Assembly: GCA_947650285.1 (NCBI GenBank)
Contig: CANTFL010001490.1
Location: 372,001 to 436,000 of the forward strand
Origin: Hyaloperonospora brassicae
Taxonomy: Eukaryota > Oomycota > Peronosporomycetes > Peronosporales > Peronosporaceae
DNA: 64,000 nucleotides
Direction: 5' to 3'
Below, piece after piece: positions 11,057-19,553 of the stretch. Every line of letters starts with the position of its first letter. Positions within the stretch are counted from its first letter, which is position 1. The notes beneath the pieces were generated by a model. It was not told where the DNA came from and made no database searches. It was given only the letters and a program-made list of their open reading frames with translations. The position numbers were made by a program, and so were the translations under genes.

Positions 11057-11562
11057 GAGTAAATATAACACGCAGTCACTTACTACTGCGCGATATGTCC
11101 CTATCTTAAACGGTAAACGCACTCATGCGTACATTTTCATCAATATATCTTGGCCAGGGCGGTATTAAATGGGCAAAGTTTGCTGGGATCTCTACTGTCT
11201 CGAAGACGGTATACAATCCAATAGTACCATACCAAGATCCGGCCATCGGCAGTGGCAACGACATCCGAGTTTCTACGTGCTCACAGTCACGAGTCATTTG
11301 TAGCCGGGCCCCCAACGATTTACACGAGTCGAGAGCCTCAATTCGTCGCGGACTTTGCCGAAGATTTCTACTCGCCGCTAACGTGGAGATACTTCTGCAA
11401 GCTTGGAACAAACTTCGCGCGTGGCAGGAGGCACGCAAGTCGAAAAGCTTTCAATTGAACGTTCGAGTATTGCGTGCAAATTGTGGTATGACTTGCACGA
11501 GTCGCCGACGTTACAGCTTGGAGCGTGGTCGAAAGAGAAAGACACAGCGCTTCGACGGGTGG
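11057..11562 (-). pseudogene. decayed coding-like segment left of the Gypsy insertion
   Basis: On the minus strand, two overlapping frames give protein-like text: one with cysteine-containing LERSIESFSTCVPPATREVC, the next with SLPLPMAGSWYGTIGLYTVF. They are broken by stops and frame changes. The segment is immediately interrupted by the Gypsy element; the other flank (19,554-20,155) also carries minus-strand protein-like frames. I infer, without certainty, that one older gene lay here. No family is recognised. Confidence 0.3.
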
Positions 11563-11953
11563 TGTAACGGGGCACACCCTTGCGTGAACTTAACGCAAGG
11601 GTTTCGGTGCCCCGACAGACGTACACGTGGCAAGCGAGGAAGCGTAGGTAAGGTAAAAGCAGAACTGTTATATTAATATAATTAAGTCTTTTAACTACTG
11701 TCTCTCTGTTTGACTTAACTTAATTATGTTAATATAACTGAGTGTATGGTGACGTCTCGTCACCACTCATTGCGCGCGTCTTGCGGCGATTGGTGGGTTG
11801 ATATCATCAAGATATCAACCAATGAACAGACCCTTTGGTCGACCCTTCAATATCACCACTTTGGTGATATATTTCAAAGAATATTCAACTTCATATTCTT
11901 TATTGTCACTTTCCTTAAAGTGACAATTTCATGTAACGGGCTGCCCCGTTACA
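11563..11953 (-). repeat. 3' LTR of Gypsy copy 1
   Basis: 391 bp, TG...CA ends. Successive perfect stems are visible, such as arms CCTTGCGT/ACGCAAGG, GTTGATATC/GATATCAAC, TGTCACTTT/AAAGTGACA and the terminal TGTAACGGG/CCCGTTACA (11,932-11,953). It differs from the 5' LTR at two sites near its right end. Confidence 0.97.
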
Positions 11954-11969
11954 TCACCCCCCCCCTTAA
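11954..11969 (-). promoter_or_regulatory. polypurine tract, Gypsy copy 1
   Basis: On the minus strand the sequence directly before the 3' LTR is TTAAGGGGGGGGGTGA, with nine consecutive G. That is the expected position and composition for the plus-strand DNA primer. Copy 2 has the same tract with six G. Confidence 0.85.
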
Positions 11970-12086
11970 CTGATAGTCACCGCGTGACTATCGAAAATAT
12001 GGAGGCCACCCGTTGGCCACCATTGGGACAGGGAGCACTTGTTGGGTCCGTTCCATTCACTTTCCGCTTGACCTCGCATAGTTAAC

Positions 12087-12704
12087 ATGTCTATGCGAGG
12101 TGACTCAAGACCTACACAGCCCGGTGCTGTGACAGCCTCTGCGGCAGACGATTCGTCGTCTGCTGCTCCTTCTGTGCCTGCAGCAACAGGTGCTGCAGGT
12201 GCACGCGGCACATCACCGCGTGCGCATGATGACCTCGACGTAGAGGTCATCTACTCTGGCGAGTCAGACGTGTCTGACTCGGGCAATGCGCCAGAGGCGT
12301 CTCGCTCACCGGCGACGCCTCAGTGTTCGCCAAGGCCACTGCCGAACGAACGGACTCGTGATTTGCATCACAGTCTGTTCGGCAGTGATGACGATGATCA
12401 GGGCGGTGAGGAATATTATTCCTTACCACCACCGGCTCGTGCGTCTTCGCAAGAGCGTGATGAAGATGGCGTGAGCCGTCGTCAATCTGGGAGCCGTGGT
12501 ACCGACAAGGGTACCTCTGTGAAGCGTGATGAGTCGAAGCCGTGGCGTTTGCCCGAACGGCTCATTAATACCTTGTCTCACGAGACAAGCCAACACCATC
12601 GAATACCCTTATTCGATGCGACTGAGCATCACGGCTTGAGTTTTAGCGCGAAGAACTTTCGCGCTGAGGAAGATTTTTATCTCGATGTCTTTCTTAGACA
12701 TTGA
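12087..12704 (+). CDS. antisense ORF, part A, Gypsy copy 1
   Basis: A 205-codon frame on the strand opposite gag-pol, between the 3' LTR and the pol stop. It starts MSMRGDSRPTQPG and has Ala/Ser-rich and acidic parts (EVIYSGESDVSDSG, SLFGSDDDD) and a basic C-terminal third. Against copy 2 the two length differences are multiples of three, and by hand count about 17 of 36 base differences fall at third codon positions. It stops at TGA 12,702, but the same frame resumes after a second stop at 12,738. No family is recognised; an accessory protein is possible. Confidence 0.55.
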   Translation: MSMRGDSRPTQPGAVTASAADDSSSAAPSVPAATGAAGARGTSPRAHDDLDVEVIYSGESDVSDSGNAPEASRSPATPQCSPRPLPNERTRDLHHSLFGSDDDDQGGEEYYSLPPPARASSQERDEDGVSRRQSGSRGTDKGTSVKRDESKPWRLPERLINTLSHETSQHHRIPLFDATEHHGLSFSAKNFRAEEDFYLDVFLRH

Positions 12705-12743
12705 TGGTACAACAGCAACCAAAAGCGTGACAAAGCATAGCTT

Positions 12744-13694
12744 TTGGCTGCGTGGAACGCGTTTGTTCAAAACGTAAAGAATTTTGGACGAGAAGGGTGG
12801 CTTAAGAAACTTGAGGCGACACGCCTCAGGTTCGAAAGGCGAACGCCAACCGGTGCTAGGTACCGGTTGCACTGTTTGTCGAGTGAGGCAGGCATTCCTT
12901 GCCTCACACGGGGAGACCCTTGTGCGAGTTGTGTTGACAACTCGCAGCGTGCACATAGGGATGTGTATTCCCTAAATTTGCCCTGGGGAAGGGCACACAT
13001 CTCGGCTGCGATGCGTGACGCGATTGCTAGCTTGCAATCCGTCTACAAGCGCCTAGGGCGCGTGTTTACCGATGGGCCACAGGACTTATCGGATGGGTCT
13101 CGTCATACTGGCGGACGAGACCTTCAACATCCATCAACAGCTGAGAGCGGGGCTCCCAGCTGTTCCAAGAGGGTGGATACCCCCGCCACTGGACGAGGTA
13201 GCTCGTCCTTGATCCTGAATCGTCACGGTGATTCAAGATACGCTCCACTAGAAAGCGTTGATCACCGTGAGCATCCACCAAAGGATGTGGTGGAGGAGGA
13301 AAGACCTCCTCCAGATGATTCGGTTCACCATCTCGACCCTTACGAGATGAATCACGCAATCGATGAATTGCGCGATGACTTGAAGCACGAGCGCGACCGG
13401 CGCCACGCTTTGACTGATACCGTGCGGAAGAAACACAAGGATCGCGGGGCTGATCGGGCTAGAGATCGCGCCGATTATGCCACAGCGCAGCTTCAGGTCG
13501 AGCGGGATGTCCGCTCCCTATTCGGCGAGCTGGCGACAGCTCACGGGGAGATATCTCGGTTGAGTTCCGAGGTATCATATCTGCGCGACCAGACGGATTG
13601 TCTGGAGCGCGACCACAAGAACTTGATGGATGTTCTTGAACGTGGGGGCTATCTTCATCGGAAGAAGAAGGCTCGTACTGACAGTACGGCCTGA
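12744..13694 (+). CDS. antisense ORF, part B, coiled-coil protein, Gypsy copy 1
   Basis: About 316 codons in the same frame as part A, separated by two stops (TGA 12,702 and TAG 12,738) shared by both copies. The first half contains a [19 protein letters not shown] segment whose Cys/His spacing resembles a small zinc-binding motif. The second half (about residues 200-300) is a charged helical stretch with heptad-like Leu spacing, ending in basic HRKKKARTD. From 13,066 on it overlaps antisense to the integrase tail and chromodomain, so both strands are open. It may be a real accessory gene or partly a shadow of pol; the part outside the overlap favours the former. Confidence 0.5.
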   Translation: MAAWNAFVQNVKNFGREGWLKKLEATRLRFERRTPTGARYRLHCLSSEAGIPCLTRGDPCASCVDNSQRAHRDVYSLNLPWGRAHISAAMRDAIASLQSVYKRLGRVFTDGPQDLSDGSRHTGGRDLQHPSTAESGAPSCSKRVDTPATGRGSSSLILNRHGDSRYAPLESVDHREHPPKDVVEEERPPPDDSVHHLDPYEMNHAIDELRDDLKHERDRRHALTDTVRKKHKDRGADRARDRADYATAQLQVERDVRSLFGELATAHGEISRLSSEVSYLRDQTDCLERDHKNLMDVLERGGYLHRKKKARTDSTA

Positions 13695-14298
13695 GCCTCC
13701 CCACGTAAAACGTAGGATGCGTGCGCATCCTACGTGGCAATTCGAATGTGTATGCATTGCCCTTGCGATGCAACACTCGAAATGGCCCAATGTACTTCGG
13801 CATTAGTTTACTACTGCCGAAACTAGTGACTGCATGTCCAGGTAAGTTTACCGTAGACAGTAGTACTAGGTCGTTAACCTTAAATGAAAGAACATTTGCT
13901 CTTCCATTCTTGTCTGCGTTCCGTTTCTGACGGTCCACCGCATTTGCGATGGAGTCCTGAACGAAACGGACTACCGCTTCTCGAGTCAGCAGGAAGTTCT
14001 CTGCTGACTCGTTGTTTTGTCTTTCAGTGCGCTTCGTGCGCACTGCTAAGAGATTGGTCTCTTCTTCAGCGAGGTTGTCTTCTTCCTCGCTGACATAATC
14101 GTTGACAATGCTGAATATAACAGCATCGTCATCATCATCCGAGTCAATAATAGCGTCATCGCTATTATTGAGGTGATCTTCTTCATCTATGTCGACTTGA
14201 TCGACATCGGCATCATACGTGACGACGTTAGCGTCGACACGTGATGAGCAAGAGCCAAAACGGTTTTTGCTCGAGCGAGTCCCTCCCCCCTTATCCAA
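13066..14298 (-). pseudogene. pol: integrase C-terminal region plus chromodomain, copy 1
   Basis: The integrase tail is recognisable by KVNDLVLLSTVNLPGH and KYIGPFRVLHRKGNAYTFEL. An acidic Asp/Glu-rich patch precedes it and a Ser/Arg/Pro-rich linker follows. The final domain is a chromodomain ([20 protein letters not shown], then [15 protein letters not shown]), which targets chromovirus integration to marked chromatin. A TAG (TCG in copy 2) near 13,460 breaks copy 1. In copy 2 the same region is one open frame of 410 codons. The last 630 bp overlap an open frame on the other strand. Confidence 0.88.
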
Positions 14299-15179
14299 GA
14301 GTCACGCTCTATAAGGGTGGGCACTCGTGGATGGCGTAAGCCATTCACGTAAAACGGTGTGTGCTGTGTGGAAGCATGCACCGAATTATTGATGGCGAAT
14401 TCCACCATGGGTAGGAATTCGCTCCGACTCGGAAACGATTGGACGTATCCTCGAATAATCTCTTCGAGGACACGGTTCGCACGTTCCGTCTGACCATCTG
14501 TTTCGGGATGGTCAGAAGTGGACATCTTCAATCGTGTTCCGAGAGTACGGAACACGGTTTGCCAAAATGCCGCCGTGAACCGAGGGTCACGGTCGGATAC
14601 GAGTTCACGGGGTCACCCGTGGAGTCTAAAGACCGTGTCTAGAAAGACACGGGCACAACCTTGAGCCTTGATCGACTCAGAGACAGCAGCAAGATGGACC
14701 ATCTTGCTGAACCGATCAACAAACACAATAATACCATTATTTTTGTGAGCGTCTTCGGGAAAACCGAAGACGAAGTCCATTTAAACGGACTGCCAGTACT
14801 CTGTCGGAACAGACAGAGGCTGCAATGGCGCACGGGATGAAGGACTAGGCTTCACCCGTTGACAAACCTCGCAAGCACGTATGTACTTGCAGAACAAACT
14901 GATACTGGCGGGGCCAGTAAAAGTCACGACTTACCGTGAGGTAAGTCTTTTCTCTACCACGATGGCCGCTTGTTGGGGCATCGTGACACTCATACATGAT
15001 GCGTAAACGCAAATCATGATGAGCGGGTACGACGACGCGAGGCGTGTCGTCGGCAACAGCTGTATAGTACAGCAATCCGTTGCGTGTACTATACCGATCC
15101 GATGAGGATCGGTACAAAGCCGGTAAATCCCTCATGGATTTACTGGATGGATTCACCAGATGATCCATCAATCGCAGAA
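14187..15179 (-). pseudogene. pol: integrase core of Gypsy pol, copy 1, broken
   Basis: The N-terminal zinc-binding part (HHDLRLRIMYECHDAPTSGH ... then C..C of the HHCC finger) is followed by a +1 frameshift near 14,890. The catalytic core shows the first Asp in MDFVFGF, the second in VSDRDPRFT and the Glu region ERANRVLEEIIRGY. A copy-specific TAA (TCA in copy 2) sits just before the first catalytic Asp. Integrase inserts the cDNA and here would have made the 5-bp TSD. Confidence 0.88.
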
Positions 15180-15759
15180 GATCATTATCTTCCGCGTATG
15201 CCTTTCGTACGTCGTCAAGTAAACTTGACGACGGGACACTGACTGACAGTGTCGCAACAGTGAGCTTATCCTCACTGTTGAATTCTGCGACCGGCTCGAA
15301 ATCGGGCCGGCGCGAAAGCGCATCAGCGACGACATTGAGTCGTCATGGTTTACACTCCACGGAGAAGTTATACTCCGCGAAGAAAGACAGCCACCTCGCC
15401 ATTCTTTGCGAGATGTGTGGGCTGTTTACGGTCGTGCGTAATGACGCATGGTCCTTATAGACAACAAACTGTCTATCCTTCAAGAGATAGACGCGAAACT
15501 TAGCCAGTGCGTACTTCATGGCAAGGAGTTCCTTGTCATGCACTGGATAATTACGCTCAGCTGCTTGCAGCTGACGCGACTGATAACAGATGACGCGCTC
15601 CGCGCCATCTGCATCGAACTGCATTAACGCACAGCCGATTGCGAATTCGCTGGCGTCACATACCACATGAAATGGTCTGTCCTGATCTGCAATCGCCAAG
15701 ATCGGCGATTGTATCAAGCTTTGCTTGATACCCTCAAAGGAACGCTGGCACTCAGCGTT
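15180..15759 (-). pseudogene. pol: RNase H domain of Gypsy pol, copy 1, broken
   Basis: It carries the RNase H motifs: VVCDASEFAIGCALMQFD (first catalytic Asp), HDKELLAMKYAL (Glu) and VYKDHASLR (Asp). The phrase SQRMARWLSFFAEYNF precedes a TGA around 15,340 that is Gly in copy 2. The frame then continues with ADALSRRPDFEP. It removes RNA from the RNA:DNA hybrid during reverse transcription. Confidence 0.88.
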
Positions 15760-17521
15760 TCATGACCACTTGACATTTTTCTTGAGCAGACAAGAAAGAT
15801 GAACAGTCATCTCGGCGTAGTTGCGCGAGTACTTGTGCAAGTACGCCGCAAGACCAAGGAACTTCCTTAGTCCCTTGACATCGACTGGCACTGGCCAGTC
15901 GGTGATCGCCTTGATCTTTTCGGTATCAGGGCGTACGCCGTGTTTACCCACGATGCACCCAAGAAGTGGTATTTCGCTAGCCGCGAATATACACTTCTTG
16001 AGGTTGGCGTACAACTTATACTTGCGCATAAGTTAAAGAACCTGACGAACGTGAGTTCTGTGAACTTCAACGTCCGTCTTTCCGTCCATAGCCCGGCTAT
16101 GGACGAACACATCGTCGAAGTAACTCGGTGCGAAGTCTCGCACCGGTCTCAACAGATTTGTAACACATCGGTTGAATGTTGCAGGGGCATTACTCAGCCC
16201 CTGTGGCATCACTAGCCACTCCCACAGCATCCCGCTGGGGGTACTCACTGCCGTGAACGGGACGTCCCGTTCACGCATCAGGATCTGATAGAATCCATCC
16301 ATCAGATCCATGGACGAAAAGATGATACTCTTTGACATACCATCTATGATTACGTCCTTCCTCGGTATCGGCGTCGGAGCCGGTACCGTTGCAGCATTCA
16401 ACTTGTTGAATGCGTGCACTATCCGCCATCCTCCTGTGGCCTTTCGCACACAGAAGGTCGGAGAGCTGTGAGGGGATGTTGATTCCCTCACATGGCCCGC
16501 TGCTAAGCGATCGGCAGCTATTGTCGATCGCTAGTACTTGTTCACGAGGCAGTGGCCACTGCTTCATGATACAGTACTTCGAGCCCGGTTTGAGCTCGAT
16601 CTCGTGTCGAGTGCCTTTGTCCTTAGGCAACTCGCAAGGTACGGATTCAGGGAACACATCCCTGAATTCGATCAAATCCTTATACAAAGGATTTGCCTGA
16701 AGTGACTCCCAGGATTGGGACGCGTATCGCTCAATCCGAGTCTTCTCATCGAGGACACTTTCGTCCATCGATGAGCTGCTGAGAACCCGTTCGTTCTCAG
16801 CAAATACTGTTGCCGACCGAATGTCGGTCACATACTCATCCTCTGTGACGAGTATGCAGATCTGCTTGACTTTGCCACTACGCAGATCACGCAAGAACCG
16901 TTTCGGTTCTATCGTTGGCAACTGAGTTATCTCTGAAGTTAACTTCAGAGGCACAATCAGATCAAGCGTATAAGCGCCTACGCTTGATCCGTCATTAACC
17001 AAGACGTTCAACGTCTCGGTTTCTTCCTGGGAACTTGCTTCCACAGGTTGCTGAGGGCCTAATCCCTCAGCAAGCGACTCTTGAGTAATTCCTTCCTCAA
17101 GTACGTGGGGACTTATTCCCTCGACGTCTTCCGACTGTGGATGTGCAACCACAGTCAGGAACCGATCCTCTACGGTCGACTCTCCAGTCGACCTAGGATT
17201 TTCATTTTGCCCCTTGGGGGCAACAGATTTCTTTTTTCTAAGATGCTGCCCGCTAGGCATGCATCCATGTCCCGGTCCACTCGACTTATTCGAGTGGTGG
17301 ACCTTCGGCGTAGCCTGTACATCTGTACAGCCGCCGGGAGCTTGCTCCACATTGTAGTAATCAACTACACTGTGATCTTGTGCAGTCGTGCTAACGACCG
17401 TACCGCAAGTGAGGCCATCGCACTCACTCGCAGAACATCCACACGCTTGTGGACGCTCCAAGATGTTCATCAGATGGCCATCTGATGAACAAGCGGCAGG
17501 CATCTTCACGGATCGATGCTG
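15760..17521 (-). pseudogene. pol: reverse transcriptase domain of Gypsy pol, copy 1, broken
   Basis: The protease-RT linker and RT start run in one frame to about 16,510 (EFRDVFPESVPCELPKDKGT). A frameshift near 16,510-16,530 moves to the frame holding SSPTFCVRKATGGWRIVHAF, LSNAPATFNRCV and the catalytic YFDD (Tyr codon 16,122-16,120). A copy-specific TAA at 16,033 follows, then the thumb region (KIKAITDWPVPVDVKGLRKF) to a TGA at about 15,760 that again sits at an expected Trp. The frameshift and that TGA are shared with copy 2. The domain order and spacing are otherwise normal for Ty3/Gypsy. Confidence 0.9.
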
Positions 17522-17977
17522 TCAGCTCACCCTTGGCTCGTACTTTGTGAGCCAAGGTAATCCCAGGATGACATCAAATTTGTCATCCAGATCTAGTACG
17601 ATGAAGTCATAATAGTACTGTTCGCCCTCTAACGTGTAGTGGATTCCTACTACACGTTTCTCAACGGTTATCGATGCGCCTGTGGTAAGGCAAACCGTCA
17701 TCCTCGTTAGGAGTATGTCGCGCTCAACGAACTTGAGCCTACGATCATCTAGTGACTGGCGTCGAACAAAGTTGTTCGACGCTCCACAGTCTACTAGGGC
17801 ACGAAGCGACAAATCATTTGTCGCTTCCAACTTCAAGGTGATGAGCGAAACGTCATCACCAGGTGCAGAGACACACAATGATTGTGTATCTGGAGCAACT
17901 TTCGTCAAGAGATTTGCAAATTCTCTTGAGTTTGCTGGATCAGTAGGGCGCTCCGCCCCTACTGACCCCGACCATTT
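17522..17977 (-). CDS. pol: aspartic protease domain of Gypsy pol, copy 1
   Basis: Open in the same frame as gag, immediately after the gag TAA. The retropepsin active site is DCGAS in LRALVDCGASNNFVRR, and a FDVILGLPWL segment matches the second conserved part of the fold. The frame stops at TGA 17,522-17,524, where the next residues suggest a Trp codon (TGG to TGA) shared by copy 2. The protein sequence of this domain is identical in copy 2. It would mature the Gag-Pol polyprotein. Confidence 0.85.
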   Translation of the reverse strand, partial: KWSGSVGAERPTDPANSREFANLLTKVAPDTQSLCVSAPGDDVSLITLKLEATNDLSLRALVDCGASNNFVRRQSLDDRRLKFVERDILLTRMTVCLTTGASITVEKRVVGIHYTLEGEQYYYDFIVLDLDDKFDVILGLPWLTKYEPRVS

Positions 17978-19114
17978 TTATGATGGTCCGTCTCGCTGTT
18001 GCGGCTTCGCAACAGCGCTGGACCCACGCCCATTGCCCTTTCTGGCGAATGGTCGTCCATTTCGCTCAGTACTGTTTGGTAGTGGGCGTGGAGCACTACA
18101 CTCGTATGCGTAGTGCCCTAACTTCTGACAGCGATTGCACCTCTGCAATCGCTTGTTGTTTGTAGAGCGAGGTCTCTCGCTCTCAACATAGCAGAGGTCC
18201 ATTGGTTTTGGACCTCCGATCTCTTGTCGTCTCGGTGGACGGTAAGAGTTTGAGCTAGCATGAGCCTGTCTCATGCTAAAGTCTTCCTGTTCCGCGGCTG
18301 ATATCGTATCTTCCAGCGTATTCAGCTCAAGGCGGAACAGATGGCTCCTGACGGGCCCTTCTGCGAGCCCTTGCATGAACACCGTAATCAACGTGTGTTC
18401 ATGAACTGGGTTGGCAGTTATACTACTCGCAAGGAGTCGTATATGTTGTGCGTAAGCGTGCACATCACGCTTACCCTGCTTGAGTTTCAGGAGCTCTGAA
18501 CGAGCCCTGAACTCAGCACGTGGCGGCTCAAACGTTTGTCTGAGCCGGGACTTGAAGTCATCTAGCGACCTAAACACGTTTGGGTCGCTACTCTCGAGTC
18601 CCTGGGACCAAGTTTTGGCACGCCCTGCCAAGTGGGTCTGAGCAAATGTGAGTTTCATTTGCTCATCTTCGACGCGACGAGCCCTTAGGGCTCTGTCGAG
18701 TTCGACAAACCACAGTAACAGGGAGTCCTCCGGGACTCCAGTGTACTTGGAGATGTCGACTTTCATGACTTCGGGACGACGCGCATGCGCTGTCTCGCCC
18801 ACAGCAGCATGGAATTGCTGCTGTCTCAACAGCTCTGTCTGTTGAGCACCGAGTTCTCTCAACTGCTCGACCTGTTGAGAGCCTTGCTGGTGAAGCAATG
18901 CTACTTTCTCCCTTTCGGCGACAAGTTCATTTTGAATGAACTTGGCGATAGCGGCATGTTGTTGGTCTCTGTCTAGAGACTCCAACATGGTGCTAACGAC
19001 GAGTTCGCCTACGGTAGAACTCATTCGTTCTACCGCACCCCATTCGATGTCACTCAAATGGGTAAACCCTTCACGCGTGGCGTGAAAGGTCTCTTCATCA
19101 TCCAACATGTTCAT
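17978..19114 (-). CDS. gag: Gag of Gypsy copy 1, intact frame
   Basis: A 378-residue capsid/nucleocapsid protein. The N-terminal third is helical and Glu/Gln-rich (LLHQQGSQQVEQLRELGAQQ). A retrotransposon-gag capsid region follows (KYTGVPEDSLLLWFVELDRA ... FAQTHLAGRAKTW), and a zinc knuckle CNRCQKLGHYAYEC lies at about residues 323-336 before a basic tail. It ends in TAA at 17,978-17,980, but the protease continues in the same frame right after, in both element copies. The ATG lies 44 bp inside the 5' LTR. This is the only long intact gag-pol domain in copy 1. In copy 2 the same gene has a 1-base insertion. Confidence 0.93.
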   Translation of the reverse strand: MNMLDDEETFHATREGFTHLSDIEWGAVERMSSTVGELVVSTMLESLDRDQQHAAIAKFIQNELVAEREKVALLHQQGSQQVEQLRELGAQQTELLRQQQFHAAVGETAHARRPEVMKVDISKYTGVPEDSLLLWFVELDRALRARRVEDEQMKLTFAQTHLAGRAKTWSQGLESSDPNVFRSLDDFKSRLRQTFEPPRAEFRARSELLKLKQGKRDVHAYAQHIRLLASSITANPVHEHTLITVFMQGLAEGPVRSHLFRLELNTLEDTISAAEQEDFSMRQAHASSNSYRPPRRQEIGGPKPMDLCYVESERPRSTNNKRLQRCNRCQKLGHYAYECSAPRPLPNSTERNGRPFARKGNGRGSSAVAKPQQRDGPS

Positions 19115-19140
19115 GTTGGATGTTGTGGTCTTTGGAAGGA

Positions 19141-19156
19141 CTACTAAGTGCTACCA
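19141..19156 (-). promoter_or_regulatory. candidate primer binding site, Gypsy copy 1
   Basis: Two bases inside the 5' LTR the minus strand reads TGGTAGCACTTAGTAG. The TGG start complements a tRNA CCA end, as expected for minus-strand priming. The matching tRNA was not identified. Copy 2 differs by one base. Confidence 0.6.
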
Positions 19157-19158
19157 GG

Positions 19159-19549
19159 TGTAACGGGGCACACCCTTGCGTGAACTTAACGCAAGGGTTT
19201 CGGTGCCCCGACAGACGTACACGTGGCAAGCGAGGAAGCGTAGGTAAGGTAAAAGCAGAACTGTTATATTAATATAATTAAGTCTTTTAACTACTGTCTC
19301 TCTGTTTGACTTAACTTAATTATGTTAATATAACTGAGTGTATGGTGACGTCTCGTCACCACTCATTGCGCGCGTCTTGCGGCGATTGGTGGGTTGATAT
19401 CATCAAGATATCAACCAATGAACAGACCCTTTGGTCGACCCTTCAATATCACCACTTTGGTGATATATTTCAAAAAATATTCAACTTCATATTCTTTATT
19501 GTCACTTTCCTTAAAGTGACAATTTTATGTAACGGGCTGCCCCGTTACA
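19159..19549 (-). repeat. 5' LTR of Gypsy copy 1
   Basis: 391 bp, matching 11,563-11,953 except for two transitions (CAAAGAATATT versus CAAAAAATATT, and CAATTTCATG versus CAATTTTATG). This LTR would carry the promoter for gag-pol. Confidence 0.97.
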
Positions 19550-19553
19550 GGTG

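Larger units (their letters stand above)
11563..19549 (-). mobile_element. Ty3/Gypsy LTR retrotransposon (chromovirus), copy 1
   Basis: A 7,987-bp element bounded by two 391-bp LTRs beginning TGTAACGGGG and ending CCCCGTTACA, flanked by the 5-bp duplication GGTGG (11,558-11,562 and 19,550-19,554). The coding order on the minus strand is gag, protease, reverse transcriptase, RNase H, integrase, chromodomain, so the right LTR is the 5' LTR. The LTRs differ at only two positions, both transitions, so insertion is recent. Pol is nevertheless broken by several stops and frameshifts. Short inverted repeats tile the whole element, and a long antisense frame lies between the chromodomain and the 3' LTR. 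Confidence 0.97.

Noticed and set aside
17081..17485. 134-codon plus-strand frame inside the Gypsy element (also 51,197-51,601)
   Set aside because: Antisense shadow of the protease-RT linker; unlike the 3' antisense ORF it has no extension outside pol.
17682..18113. 143-codon plus-strand frame opposite gag/protease, present in both copies
   Set aside because: The region is nearly identical in both copies, so its openness is uninformative; it is wholly antisense to gag-protease.
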